64,000 bases of DNA from Gemmobacter nectariphilus DSM 15620. GTDB taxonomy: Bacteria > Pseudomonadota > Alphaproteobacteria > Rhodobacterales > Rhodobacteraceae. Location of the stretch: positions 651,940 through 715,939 of the forward strand of contig NZ_KE386949.1 of the NCBI RefSeq assembly GCF_000429765.1, given 5' to 3'. A program made the translations under genes and the position numbers. Under the pieces are notes generated by a model. It had not been told where the DNA came from. It did no database searches and saw only the letters and a list, made by a program, of their open reading frames with translations. Positions 36,454 through 45,160 of the stretch are shown piece by piece (the stretch's first letter is position 1; each line of letters starts with the position of its first letter).

Positions 36454-36816
36454 TCAGTTCTTTTCGCAGAACAGATCATAGACCAGCGCGATGGCCCGCT
36501 GCACCTTGGGGTCATGCAGCGAATAATAGATCGCCTTGCCCTCGCGCCGGCACGAGACCAGCCCCTCAAGCCGCAGACGGGCCAGCTGCTGGCTGACCGC
36601 CGCCTGGCGGCTGTCCAGCAGCAATTCCAGCTCGGTCACCGACTTCTCGCCGCTGGACAGATGGCACAGGATCATCAGCCGCCCTTCATGCGCCAGCGCC
36701 TTGAGAAAGGCCGCAGCAGCCTTGGCATTCGCCTCCATCTCGTCGGCGGGCATGCCCATGCATCCCGTCTCGGCGGCGGTCTCGACATTCTCCGGCTCTG
36801 TGGACCTCAGGTCCAT
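36454..36816 (-). CDS. ArsR/SmtB-family repressor, SqrR/BigR-like persulfide sensor
   Basis: 120 residues from the ATG at 36816 (GGAGGG upstream). The winged helix core reads LAHEGRLMILCHLSSGEKSVTELELLL then RQAAVSQQLARLRLEGLV and RREGKAIYYSLHD. Cys51 (MILCHL) and Cys117 (DLFCEKN) are 66 residues apart, the same separation as Cys41/Cys107 of Rhodobacter capsulatus SqrR, which form a tetrasulfide with reactive sulfur. No metal-site motif of ArsR proper (ELCVCDL) is present. It likely represses sulfide-detoxification genes elsewhere; none lie in the window apart from a distant TauE/SafE gene. An AT-rich dyad, ATAT-TC-ATAT (36851-36860), lies upstream. Confidence 0.85.
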   Translation of the reverse strand: MDLRSTEPENVETAAETGCMGMPADEMEANAKAAAAFLKALAHEGRLMILCHLSSGEKSVTELELLLDSRQAAVSQQLARLRLEGLVSCRREGKAIYYSLHDPKVQRAIALVYDLFCEKN

Positions 36817-36922
36817 CGCCCGTTCCCTCCGATGGATGACATGCACGTTCATATTCATATAACATGCCCCCCATCGCATTTGTAGGGGGCCGGGCATATG
36901 GGCGGCCCGGACGGGCCCTTGT

Positions 36923-37846
36923 TCAGCGATCTGCCGCCTGTCTGGCCAGTTCTGCGGCAATGGCGGCGCCCAGACGGGCATTGTTGAGCACAAGCGCCGT
37001 GTTCGATTGCAGCGATCGCCCCCCGGTCAGCTCGACGATCCGCCCCAGCAGGAAGGGGGTCACCTCCTTGGCGGCGATCTGCTGCGCCTCGGCCTCGGCC
37101 AGCGCGGTTTCGATGGCGGGGCCGATGATCTCCATCGGCACTTCGGCCTCGGCGGGGATCGGGTTGGCCACCAGCTGCCCGCCCGGCAGGCCAAGGCGCC
37201 CGCGCATCAGATGGGCGGCGGCGATGGTCGCCGCATCATCGGCGCGCATCGGTGCCCTCATCCCGGACGAGCGCGACCAGAAGGCGGGGAAATCGTCCTG
37301 CCCATAGGCGATGACCGGCACGCCCAGCGTCTCCAGCACCTCCAGCGTCTTGGGCAGATCCAGAATCGCCTTGGCTCCGGCTGCCACCACGGTCACCGGG
37401 GTCGCGGCCAGCTCGTGCAGGTCGGCCGAGATGTCAAAGCTGGTTTCCGCGCCGCGATGCACGCCGCCAATGCCGCCGGTAGCAAAGACGCCGATCCCGG
37501 CCAGATGCGCGCAGATCATCGTGGCGGCCACCGTGGTGGCACCCATCTCGCCGGTCACGAGACAATGCGCCAGATCGGCGCGGCTCAGCTTGCGCACGGC
37601 CTGCGCCTGTCCCAGCGCGTCCAGCGCCGCATCGTCCAGCCCGACGCGGATGGCGCCGCCCATGATGGCGATGGTCGCAGGCACCGCGCCGCCGTCGCGC
37701 ACGGCCGCCTCGACGGCGCGGGCGGTTTCCACATTCTGCGGCCAGGGCATGCCATGGGTGATGATGGTGGATTCCAGCGCAACCACCGGACGGCGATCGG
37801 CCAGGGCTGCGGCCACTTCGGGCGACAGGATGAGGGGCAGGGTCAT
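36923..37846 (-). CDS. psuG: Pseudouridine-5'-phosphate glycosidase
   Basis: 307 residues from the ATG at 37846. Signatures of PsuG are extensive: VALESTIITHGMPWPQN, GEMGATTVAATM, FATGGIGGVHRGAE, SRSSGMRAP, and NPIPAEAEVP. It splits pseudouridine 5'-phosphate into uracil and ribose 5-phosphate. The start overlaps the psuK stop (ATGA), so kinase and glycosidase are translated together, forming a pseudouridine catabolic unit downstream of an ABC importer. Confidence 0.96.
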   Translation of the reverse strand: MTLPLILSPEVAAALADRRPVVALESTIITHGMPWPQNVETARAVEAAVRDGGAVPATIAIMGGAIRVGLDDAALDALGQAQAVRKLSRADLAHCLVTGEMGATTVAATMICAHLAGIGVFATGGIGGVHRGAETSFDISADLHELAATPVTVVAAGAKAILDLPKTLEVLETLGVPVIAYGQDDFPAFWSRSSGMRAPMRADDAATIAAAHLMRGRLGLPGGQLVANPIPAEAEVPMEIIGPAIETALAEAEAQQIAAKEVTPFLLGRIVELTGGRSLQSNTALVLNNARLGAAIAAELARQAADR

Positions 37847-38733
37847 GGTCCGATCTCTCCGGAGACATAGACGGCGGCGCGGTGCAGGGCCTCGGCCAAG
37901 GCCTCTTGCCGCGTGGCGCCGCGGGATTCGGCGGCCATATGCGCCGCCATGAAGGTATCGCCCGCCCCGGTCACCCGCGTGACCATGACAGGGGGCGGCG
38001 CGCCGGTCAGGGTTGGCTGGCCTTGCGTCGCCTCGGCCGCCATGCGCCCGCCATCGGTGACAACGGCCCGTGCGGCGCCGCGCGCGACCAGCCCTTCGGC
38101 AGCACTGGCGGCATCGGCAAATTCCAGCTGGCACAGCAGGCCGGCTTCCTCGCGGTTCACATAAAGCGTCACGCCCGGATGCCCGATCAGCGGGCGCAGC
38201 CTGTCGGCCTTGCCGGGGCTCGCCGGTGCTACCCGCAGATCGGCCCCGGCAAAGACCGGCGAGGCAGCAATTTCCGACAGCAGGGCCAGCGTCAGGTTGC
38301 CATCCAGCGCCACAAGGCCGGTATAGGGATTGGCCAGCCGCCCATCGTGAAACGGGCGCAGGATGCGCGCCCCGGCGGCCTCCAGCGAATGCGCATCGGC
38401 AATCGCCGCAATCAGCCCGTTCGCCCCCTCGACCGCCATGTAGCGATCCGTCGGCAGATCGTCCGAGCGGTAGACCATCCCGGTCTCCAGCCCCAGATGG
38501 CGGCAAGCGGCCATCAGATCCTCGCCCTGGCTGTCGCGCCCGATGCAGGACAAGAGCGCCGGCCGCATCCCGAACCGCGCCAGCATCATGGCGATGTTCA
38601 GCGCAACCCCGCCCGGCAGGCGCGTGATGCGCCCCGGCACGTCAGACCCCACCCGCATCACGGCGGCGGATCGCCCGATCACGTCCCAAAGGACCGATCC
38701 GATGCACAGAACGTCAAAGCCCGCAGGCTGCAC
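37843..38733 (-). CDS. psuK: PfkB-family kinase, pseudouridine kinase
   Basis: The GTG at 38733 is taken as start because AAGGAG lies 8 nt upstream; this gives 296 residues. PfkB motifs are present: GGVALNIAMMLARFG (N-terminal signature) and VTGAGDTFMAAHM (ATP/anion hole with catalytic Asp) near the C-terminus. Coupling to psuG by an ATGA overlap identifies the substrate as pseudouridine. It starts 62 bp after livM, with a 9-bp hairpin in between. Confidence 0.9.
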   Translation of the reverse strand: MQPAGFDVLCIGSVLWDVIGRSAAVMRVGSDVPGRITRLPGGVALNIAMMLARFGMRPALLSCIGRDSQGEDLMAACRHLGLETGMVYRSDDLPTDRYMAVEGANGLIAAIADAHSLEAAGARILRPFHDGRLANPYTGLVALDGNLTLALLSEIAASPVFAGADLRVAPASPGKADRLRPLIGHPGVTLYVNREEAGLLCQLEFADAASAAEGLVARGAARAVVTDGGRMAAEATQGQPTLTGAPPPVMVTRVTGAGDTFMAAHMAAESRGATRQEALAEALHRAAVYVSGEIGP

Positions 38734-38766
38734 GATGGGCTCCTTCGCCTTGATCCAGAAATCCCG

Positions 38767-38787
38767 GTGGGGGGCAGGGCCCCCCAC
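38767..38787 (-). terminator. 9-bp hairpin between livM and psuK
   Basis: GTGGGGGGC (38767-38775) and GCCCCCCAC (38779-38787) pair perfectly. No T run follows on the minus strand, so it may only attenuate read-through from the transporter into psuK. Confidence 0.55.
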
Positions 38788-38795
38788 TTAGGCGA

Positions 38796-40100
38796 TCATT
38801 TCTCGGGGATCAATCCGCGCGGGCTGAATCGCAGCACCAGCAGCAAGATGAGGCCCATGGTCAGCAGACGCATATGCGCGGCGGCATCCTTCAGGTGGTC
38901 CTTGAGGAACGAGCCCTCCGGCAACCAGGCGGTCAGATTCTGGAACAGGAACTGGCCCATCGGCTCGACCATGATCCACAGCCACCAGATCAGCATCCCG
39001 CCCAGAACCGAGCCCCAGTTGTTGCCCGACCCGCCGACGATCACCATCACCCAGATCAGGAAGGTGAAGCGCAGCGGCTGATAGCTCGAGGGCGTCAGCT
39101 GCCCATCCAGCGTGGTCATCATCGCCCCGGCGATGCCGCACACGGCCGAGCCCAGGATGAAGATCTGCAGATGGCGCCGGGTCACGTCCTTGCCCATCGC
39201 CTCGGCCGAAACCTCGTTGTCGCGGATCGCCCGCATCATCCGGCCCCAGGGGCTGCGCCAGGCGGTTTCCACCAGCCAGATCAGCGCCAGCAGCACCACC
39301 AGGAACAGCCCGGCATAGCACAGCTTGACCACGACCGACGATGCGGTCGCCAGATCAAAGCCCCAGTCGGACGCCCAGGCAATGAAGCCGGGCGTCTGCT
39401 GCAGGTCGACCTCGTAGGGGACAGGGCGGGGCAGGCCGGTGACGTTCTTGACGCCGCGGGCCAGCCAGTCCTCGTTCTTCATCATCGCAATGATGATTTC
39501 GGAAATCCCCAGCGTGGCAATGGCCAGATAGTCCGACCGCAGCCCCAGCGCCGTCTTGCCGATCGCCCAGGCCGCACCTGCCGCCAGCAGACCGCCCGCC
39601 GGCCAGGCCAGCAGAATCGGCAGCCCCAGCCCGCCCAGATAGCCCGCGGCGGCCGGATTGGTCCGCTCGACCGCCTGCACGGCAGGATCGAAGACTTGCG
39701 AATACAGCACAAAGCCCGCGATCAGCACCGCCACCAGCACCACGCCCCGCAAACGCCCTTTGGGCATCCGCGACCAGACCAGCACCGCCGCCACCAGCGA
39801 GGCAGCGCCCACCGCCAGCCCCAGCACGATCCGCACCCCGCCGGCGGCCCAGGCATCGGGCTCGGGCGGCATCGAGACCAGCACCGCCGCCAGCCCGCCA
39901 AGCGCGACGAACCCCATGATCCCGATGTTGAACAGGCCCGCATAGCCCCATTGCATGTTGACCCCCAGCGCCATGATGGCACTGACCAGCCCCATGTTCA
40001 GGATCGTCAACGACAGCGTCCAGCTTTGCATGGCGCCGGTGATGACGAACAGCAGGGCCACCACGGCGAACAGCCCGATATTGCGCCAGTTCACGCTCAT
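38796..40100 (-). CDS. HAAT-type ABC transporter permease, LivM-like
   Basis: 434 residues from the ATG at 40100, about 100 longer than LivM. The extra length is an insert of about 90 residues with two added hydrophobic segments (roughly 75-165, including WAAGGVRIVLGLAVGAASLVAAVLV). The remaining helices and the ATPase-contact region (GKDVTRRHLQIFILGSAVCGIAGAMMTT) are standard, as is the tail LRFSPRGLIPEK. Stop and start overlap with livH on the upstream side (ATGA). Its substrate may be a nucleoside given psuKG downstream; the family classically carries branched-chain amino acids. Confidence 0.88.
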   Translation of the reverse strand: MSVNWRNIGLFAVVALLFVITGAMQSWTLSLTILNMGLVSAIMALGVNMQWGYAGLFNIGIMGFVALGGLAAVLVSMPPEPDAWAAGGVRIVLGLAVGAASLVAAVLVWSRMPKGRLRGVVLVAVLIAGFVLYSQVFDPAVQAVERTNPAAAGYLGGLGLPILLAWPAGGLLAAGAAWAIGKTALGLRSDYLAIATLGISEIIIAMMKNEDWLARGVKNVTGLPRPVPYEVDLQQTPGFIAWASDWGFDLATASSVVVKLCYAGLFLVVLLALIWLVETAWRSPWGRMMRAIRDNEVSAEAMGKDVTRRHLQIFILGSAVCGIAGAMMTTLDGQLTPSSYQPLRFTFLIWVMVIVGGSGNNWGSVLGGMLIWWLWIMVEPMGQFLFQNLTAWLPEGSFLKDHLKDAAAHMRLLTMGLILLLVLRFSPRGLIPEK

Positions 40101-41110
40101 ATCGATTTCCCCTTGAAGATGCCGGTGGGCTTGAACAGCAGCACGATCACCAGAATGGCGAAGCTGACCGCGAATTTGTAATCGGTGCCCATCAGCTGCA
40201 GCAGCCCCTCGGGCGCCAGGCTTTCGGGCAGTACATAGGTGGCCACCTTTTTCCACGCATAGGTCACGGTGACCTCGGAAAAGGCGATGACAAAGCCCCC
40301 GGCAATGGCCCCCAGCGGGTTGCCAAGGCCCCCCACCACCGCGCTGGCAAAGATCGGCAGCAGCAGCTGGAAATAGGTGAAGGCCTTGAAGGACTTGTCG
40401 AGGCCGTAAAGCACCCCGGCCGTCGTCGCCAGCGCCGCGACGATGATCCAGGTCACGGCCACCACCCGTTCTGGGTTGATGCCCGACAACAGCGCCAGAT
40501 CCTCGTTGTCGGAAAAGGCGCGCATCGACTTGCCGGTCCGCGTGCGGTTGAGGAACCAGAACAGCAGCGCGACCGCAATCACCGCGACCACCAGCGTGAT
40601 CACCTGCGTGCTGCGGATCGCCAGCCCCTCGTCCAGCCCGGTCATCTGCCGGAACTCGCGCGCGCCGATCACGAACCGCGCACCGTCGGCAAAGTTGATC
40701 TCGTCCACCCCGATCACAAAGCGGGTGATGCCGTTCATCACGAACATCACCCCCATCGACACCATCACCAGCACCACGGGCGCGGCCTTCACCCGGCGAT
40801 AGAACCGATAGACGACCCGGTCGGTGCCCAGCACAAGCAGGGCGGTGATCGCAATCCCGAAGGGCAGCGCCAGCAGCGCGGTGGGCAGCGGGCCAAAGCT
40901 GATGCCAAGGCTGGTCATCAGCCAGGTCACCAGAATGGTCGCGGCCGTGCCAAAGGCCATGGTGTCGCCATGGGCAAAGTTCGAGAACCGCAAGATGCCG
41001 TAAACCAGCGTCACCCCCAGCGCCCCCAGCGCCAGCTGCGCGCCATAGGCCGCGCCCGGAATGACCACAAAGTTCAGCAGCGCCACGATGGCATTCAGAA
41101 AGTCCATCAT
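40097..41110 (-). CDS. HAAT-type ABC transporter permease, LivH-like
   Basis: 337 residues; of two adjacent ATGs (41110, 41107) the second has the better spacing from AAGGAGG. LivH features: LGALGVTLVYGILRFSNFAHGD near the start, RAFSDNEDLALLSGINPERVVAVTWIIVAALA, and ASAVVGGLGNPLGAIAGGFVI (EAA-type loop). Eight or so hydrophobic segments. The gene overlaps an exported hypothetical upstream and livM downstream, so the block is tightly co-translated. Confidence 0.92.
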   Translation of the reverse strand: MMDFLNAIVALLNFVVIPGAAYGAQLALGALGVTLVYGILRFSNFAHGDTMAFGTAATILVTWLMTSLGISFGPLPTALLALPFGIAITALLVLGTDRVVYRFYRRVKAAPVVLVMVSMGVMFVMNGITRFVIGVDEINFADGARFVIGAREFRQMTGLDEGLAIRSTQVITLVVAVIAVALLFWFLNRTRTGKSMRAFSDNEDLALLSGINPERVVAVTWIIVAALATTAGVLYGLDKSFKAFTYFQLLLPIFASAVVGGLGNPLGAIAGGFVIAFSEVTVTYAWKKVATYVLPESLAPEGLLQLMGTDYKFAVSFAILVIVLLFKPTGIFKGKSI

Positions 41111-41478
41111 CCGGCCTCCTTGCAGGTGAATTCGGCCAGTTCGGGGCCATCCTCGGCCAGCTGCGCCGATTGCATCCGGCCCGTCGCCGGGACCAGCCGC
41201 AGCAAGGTCACGTTCGCATCGGGCGTGTTCCTGTAGGACATGGACAGGCTGTCGGCCGTGCGCCGGTCGATGCGCAACGGCGCCTTGGCGCCGTTGGCGG
41301 CGATCCGGCCTTCGCCCGCCTCGGGGATCGTCAGCATGATCGCGGCAGGGCCGGACAGTGCGACACAGGACATCCGCGCCGCCGCGCCCTTGCACAGCAG
41401 CGTCAGATGACACGCATAGTCTGCGGCCTGAACGGGCAGGGCGGCCAGCAGCATCGGGGACAGGGCAAATGCGCGCAT
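41107..41478 (-). CDS. Small exported protein inside the transporter operon, 123 residues
   Basis: Signal peptide at residues 1-18 (AFALSPMLLAALPVQA, cut before ADYACH). Four cysteines at about 23, 29, 38 and 119 could form two disulfides in the periplasm. The mature domain is small and beta-rich (DANVTLLRLVPATGRM). It is placed between livF and livH, overlapping the latter. I do not recognise a family. Its position suggests an accessory periplasmic factor for the importer. Confidence 0.7.
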   Translation of the reverse strand: MRAFALSPMLLAALPVQAADYACHLTLLCKGAAARMSCVALSGPAAIMLTIPEAGEGRIAANGAKAPLRIDRRTADSLSMSYRNTPDANVTLLRLVPATGRMQSAQLAEDGPELAEFTCKEAG

Positions 41479-41482
41479 CCGC

Positions 41483-42193
41483 TCAGCCCCCCAGAAACGT
41501 GCGGCGCACTTCGGGATCGGCCATCAGCGCCTTGCCGGTATCGGTAAAGCGGTTGGCGCCCTGCACCAGCACATAGCCCTTGTCGGCGATCTCCAGCGCC
41601 TGACGGGCGTTCTGTTCCACCATCAGGATGGAGATGCCGGTCCGCGCCACCTCGATGATGCGGTCGAACAGCTCGTCCATCACGATGGGGCTGACCCCTG
41701 CCGTCGGCTCGTCCAGCATCAGCACCTTGGGCTGGGTCATCAGCGCCCGGCCCACGGCGACCTGCTGGCGCTGCCCGCCCGACAATTCGCCCGCCGGCTG
41801 GTTGCGCTTATCCTTGAGGATCGGGAACAGGTCATAGACCTGCGCCATCGTATCGCGGAAATCGTCGCGCCGGATGAAGGCGCCCATCTCCAGGTTTTCC
41901 GCGACCGTCATCGAGCCAAAGATGTTGTGCGTCTGCGGCACGAAGCCCATGCCCTTGTGAACGCGCGCTTGCGGGCTAAGCGCGGTGATATCCTCGCCGT
42001 CCAGCAGCACATGGCCCTGGCGCAGCTTCAGCATCCCGAACACGGCCTTCATCGCGGTCGACTTGCCGGCGCCATTGGGGCCGACGATCACCGCGATCTC
42101 GCCCTTTTCCACCGCCAGGGTGCAATCGTGCAGGATATCTGCCCCGCCATAGCCGCCGGTCATGCCGGCGCCGATCAGAAACGGATCCGCCAT
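41483..42193 (-). CDS. HAAT-type ABC transporter ATPase, LivF-like
   Basis: 236 residues from the ATG at 42193. Walker A GPNGAGKSTAMKAVFG, signature LSGGQRQQVAVGRALM, Walker B VLMLDEPTAGVSP, and the switch MVEQNARQALEIAD. The size and FVPQTHNIFGSMTVAENLEMG match LivF. It pairs with the LivG-like ATPase at 42802 in the membrane-associated dimer. One exported protein gene separates the two. Confidence 0.93.
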   Translation of the reverse strand: MADPFLIGAGMTGGYGGADILHDCTLAVEKGEIAVIVGPNGAGKSTAMKAVFGMLKLRQGHVLLDGEDITALSPQARVHKGMGFVPQTHNIFGSMTVAENLEMGAFIRRDDFRDTMAQVYDLFPILKDKRNQPAGELSGGQRQQVAVGRALMTQPKVLMLDEPTAGVSPIVMDELFDRIIEVARTGISILMVEQNARQALEIADKGYVLVQGANRFTDTGKALMADPEVRRTFLGG

Positions 42194-42197
42194 TCTC

Positions 42198-42716
42198 TCA
42201 GCCCCCCTCTGCCAGCCGCACCAGCCCCGCCACCTCGCGCGAGCGGCGGTCGATCTCCTCGACCGGCAGCCCGGCCGGCGCATCGAGGCTGAGCAGGATC
42301 CGCCCCGCCTCGGCCCCGGCGATCATCATGGCACGCAGCACCGGAGGATCGTTGTCCACGGCAATGGTCTGGATCACCCGGACCACAGTCAGGTCCCCGG
42401 CGGTGAATCGGTCGCGCGCGATCTCCTCATGCGTGGCATCGGCAGTCATCTCGTCCAGCAGCGCATCTATCGCCGCCCCGCTATCCTGCGCATCGTCGCG
42501 CCCGACCCAATCCTCGGTAAATTCCAGCCGCAGATCGCCCAGCACGATGGTTGCCCCATCGCCGGACTGTTCCCATTCCGCCTCGGCCCAGTCGGTGCCA
42601 TCGTCGCAAAAGGCAAAATGCCGGCTCATCGGTGCACATTCCTGCGCAAACGCCGCCCCCGGCATCGCAGCCAGCAGCAGCCCTGCCACCGCCCCGCACA
42701 GGCGCGTGTGCATCAT
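42198..42716 (-). CDS. Exported hypothetical protein, 172 residues
   Basis: Tandem ATGs at 42716/42713 precede a signal peptide (LCGAVAGLLLAAMPGAAFAQ, cut before ECAPM). The mature protein is acidic (SGDGATIVLGDLRLEFTEDWVGRD) with two cysteines early (ECAP, FCDDG). It lies 4 bp upstream of livF. The upstream region contains copy 6 of the dispersed element. No family recognised; as for the 123-residue neighbour, a periplasmic accessory role is an inference from position. Confidence 0.68.
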   Translation of the reverse strand: MMHTRLCGAVAGLLLAAMPGAAFAQECAPMSRHFAFCDDGTDWAEAEWEQSGDGATIVLGDLRLEFTEDWVGRDDAQDSGAAIDALLDEMTADATHEEIARDRFTAGDLTVVRVIQTIAVDNDPPVLRAMMIAGAEAGRILLSLDAPAGLPVEEIDRRSREVAGLVRLAEGG

Positions 42717-42732
42717 CTTGCCCCAAATACCC
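42711..42732 (-). repeat. Dispersed GG(A)TATTT element, copy 6
   Basis: Minus strand: GGGTATTTGGGGCAAGATGA then TG, between livG and the exported protein. Its last ATG coincides with the first start codon of that protein. Confidence 0.5.
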
Positions 42733-42801
42733 AAAACCCTTCCCACCCGGCGACCCGCCGGGGCAAGGGGCCGGAACGGCGCCAACCGCCCCACGCCGGC
42801 G

Positions 42802-43593
42802 CTAGCCATGGGCGGCTTCCTCCTTGATCTTGTTCTTCAGGCCGGTGCCCAGATAGGCCTCGATCACCCGCTCGTCGTTCTTGACCTGATCGACCGTGCC
42901 TTGCGCCAGGACCTTGCCCTCGGCCATCACGATGACCGGGTCGCACAGGCGGGCGATGAAATCCATGTCGTGCTCGATCACGCAGAACGTATAGCCGCGT
43001 TCCTGGTTCAGCCGCACGATGGCGTCGCCAATGGTGTTCAGCAGCGTGCGGTTCACGCCCGCGCCCACCTCGTCCAGAAAGACGATCTTGGCATCGACCA
43101 TCATGGTGCGGCCCAGCTCCAGCAGCTTCTTCTGCCCGCCGGAAATCTGGCTCGCCTTCTGGTCGGCCAGATGGGAAATCGTCAGGAATTCCAGCACCTC
43201 ATCGGCCTTGTCGCGCAGGGCGCGCTCTTCGGCGGCGATGCGCTTGCGCTGGAACCAGGTGTTCCACAGCGTCTCGCCCGACTGGTTCGCGGGCACCATC
43301 ATCAGGTTCTCGCGCACCGTCATGGATCCGAATTCATGCGCGATCTGAAAGGTGCGCAGCAGTCCCTTGTGGAACAGCGCGTGCGGCGGCAGGCCTGTGA
43401 TGTCCTCGCCATCCATCAGCACCCGGCCCGAGGTGGGCGGCAGGCGTCCGGCGATGACATTGAACAGCGTGGTCTTTCCGGCCCCGTTCGGGCCGATCAG
43501 CCCGGTGATGGACCCGGTGGCGATTTCCAGCGATGCGCCGTCTACGGCGCGAAACCCGCCGAAATGCCGGTGGAGATTCTCCACGACAATCAT
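42802..43593 (-). CDS. HAAT-type ABC transporter ATPase, LivG-like
   Basis: 263 residues. Walker A GPNGAGKTTLFNVI, signature ISGGQKKLLELGRTMM, Walker B IVFLDEVGAGVN (Glu present), D-loop and CVIEHDMDFIARLCD. The C-terminal VIEAYLGT motif is LivG-specific. It follows the binding-protein gene after a hairpin-containing 100-bp gap. Confidence 0.94.
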   Translation of the reverse strand: MIVVENLHRHFGGFRAVDGASLEIATGSITGLIGPNGAGKTTLFNVIAGRLPPTSGRVLMDGEDITGLPPHALFHKGLLRTFQIAHEFGSMTVRENLMMVPANQSGETLWNTWFQRKRIAAEERALRDKADEVLEFLTISHLADQKASQISGGQKKLLELGRTMMVDAKIVFLDEVGAGVNRTLLNTIGDAIVRLNQERGYTFCVIEHDMDFIARLCDPVIVMAEGKVLAQGTVDQVKNDERVIEAYLGTGLKNKIKEEAAHG

Positions 43594-43653
43594 GCGTTGC
43601 TCCCCATGCGGCGGGTCCGTGCCTTGCGTGCCGTCCCGCTCGTCGTTGTGGCA

Positions 43654-43679
43654 GGGGGCGCGGGTCTGACCGCACCCCC
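43654..43679 (-). terminator. 10-bp hairpin after the binding-protein gene
   Basis: Arms 43654-43663 and 43670-43679 pair with one G-U in the minus-strand RNA. It starts 14 bp after the binding-protein stop, a usual place for a stem that keeps this mRNA more abundant than the downstream transporter genes. Confidence 0.6.
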
Positions 43680-43692
43680 CGGTGTCATCCGA

Positions 43693-44877
43693 TCAGCGGT
43701 ACTTGACCACTTCCATCTTGCCGTTCTTGAACTCGATCTCGCGATACGAGCCAGCGCTTTCGCGGCCGTTGACGAAGGTCACGGCGGTCGCGCCTTCGTA
43801 GTTCACCGAACCACCGGCGTTGATGATTTCCAGCGCCTTCTTCAGATCGCCCGGCAGGATCACTTCGCCAGTGCCATTGGCGATGTTCAGGATTTCCGAC
43901 TTGTAGACCGCCGGGTCCGAGGATTTGGCCTTGGCCATCGCCAGCATGATCAGGGCTGCCGCGTCATAGCTTTCCGCCGAGAAGGCCGAGGTGCCGTCAA
44001 AGCCGGCCGCCTTGGCCATTTCGACATAGCGATCGCGCCCTTCACCGGCCGAGGCAGGGTTCTGCCCGAACGAGCCGTTGATCTCGGCGCCGAACTTGTC
44101 TTCCAGCGCCTGGCTGACCATGCCGTCGGGGAATTCGAACGTATCGAAGGCGCCCGTGTCCAGCGCGCCGCGGATGATGCCCGAGCCGCCCTGATCGACA
44201 TAGCCCGCAACCACCAGCACCTCGCCGCCGGCGGCGGCCAGCGCGGCCACCTCGGCCGAATAGTCGGCCTTGCCGTCTTCATGCGGGGCGTTGATCGTGA
44301 CCTTGCCGCCCGCCGCCTCGAAGGCTGCCTGGAAGCTGTCGGCCAGACCCTTGCCGTAGTCGTTGTTGGTATAGGTCACCGCAACGGACTTGATGCCGCG
44401 CTCTTGCATGATCTCGGTCATCACGACGCCCTGACGGGCATCCGAGGGCGAGGTGCGGAAGAACAGGCCATTGGCATCGAGCGTGGTCAGCGCCGGCGAG
44501 GTGGCCGAGGGCGAGATCATCACGATGCCATTCGGAATGGCGACGTTGTTCAGCGAGGCGATGGTTTCGCCCGAGCACATGCCGCCGACGATGCCCTTGA
44601 CCTTGTCCGAGGTCACGATCCGCTCGACCGCGGCGGTCGCGGCGGCAGCGTCGATGCAGGTCGAATCGGCGCGAACGCCGCTGACGGTGCTGCCACCCAG
44701 CAGAAGGCCCGAGTCGCTGACTTCCTTGAAGGCCATCTCGGCGCCGGCAGCCATCTGCGGCGCCAGCGATTCCAGCGGGCCGGTGAAGCCGACCGAGATG
44801 CCCAGCTTGATCTCTTCCGCCTGGGCGGTGCCGGCCAGCGCGAATGCGGCCGTCGAGGCCAGAAGCAGCTTTTTCAT
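43693..44877 (-). CDS. Periplasmic binding protein of the Liv/HAAT type
   Basis: 394 residues with a signal peptide (KKLLLASTAAFALAGTAQA, residues 2-20). The mature start EEIKLGISVGFTGPLESLAPQMAAG and TYTNNDYGKGLADSFQAAFEAAGG are typical Leu/Ile/Val/amide-family folds. The ligand-contact loops (SATSPALTT, SGEGRDR region) cannot be matched with certainty to an amino acid or a nucleoside. It heads the minus-strand array that ends in psuK-psuG. About 283 bp of sequence upstream (44878-45160) hold its promoter and a small GGACT/AGTCC dyad. Confidence 0.88.
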   Translation of the reverse strand: MKKLLLASTAAFALAGTAQAEEIKLGISVGFTGPLESLAPQMAAGAEMAFKEVSDSGLLLGGSTVSGVRADSTCIDAAAATAAVERIVTSDKVKGIVGGMCSGETIASLNNVAIPNGIVMISPSATSPALTTLDANGLFFRTSPSDARQGVVMTEIMQERGIKSVAVTYTNNDYGKGLADSFQAAFEAAGGKVTINAPHEDGKADYSAEVAALAAAGGEVLVVAGYVDQGGSGIIRGALDTGAFDTFEFPDGMVSQALEDKFGAEINGSFGQNPASAGEGRDRYVEMAKAAGFDGTSAFSAESYDAAALIMLAMAKAKSSDPAVYKSEILNIANGTGEVILPGDLKKALEIINAGGSVNYEGATAVTFVNGRESAGSYREIEFKNGKMEVVKYR

Positions 44878-45160
44878 GCGTTTCTCCCTAGTGTGGACTG
44901 TTCAGTCCTTGTGGTCTTTTGTCCGGCCAAGCCTTGCCGTTCCCTTCGGGCGGAACAAGGGGGATCTTGCGTCAACCCGTTGTTCTGCCGTCCGGCGGCT
45001 GGCCGGTGATCCGGCAGGCGCGGGGCGCCCTGTCAAATTGCTAGCCCATCCAAATCGCTCTGACCAGCCCCCGCGCGGGCCCGCCTTGTGGCGGCTGCCC
45101 GCACGGGCGATGCAGGCCGTGGCGGCCGTGACGCCCCGCGCTTTGGTCTTCGCTGGCCCG

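Noticed and set aside
36454..36816. Arsenic or zinc-sensing ArsR repressor
   Set aside because: The metal-binding signature ELCVCDL is missing and the two cysteines have the spacing of SqrR/BigR instead.
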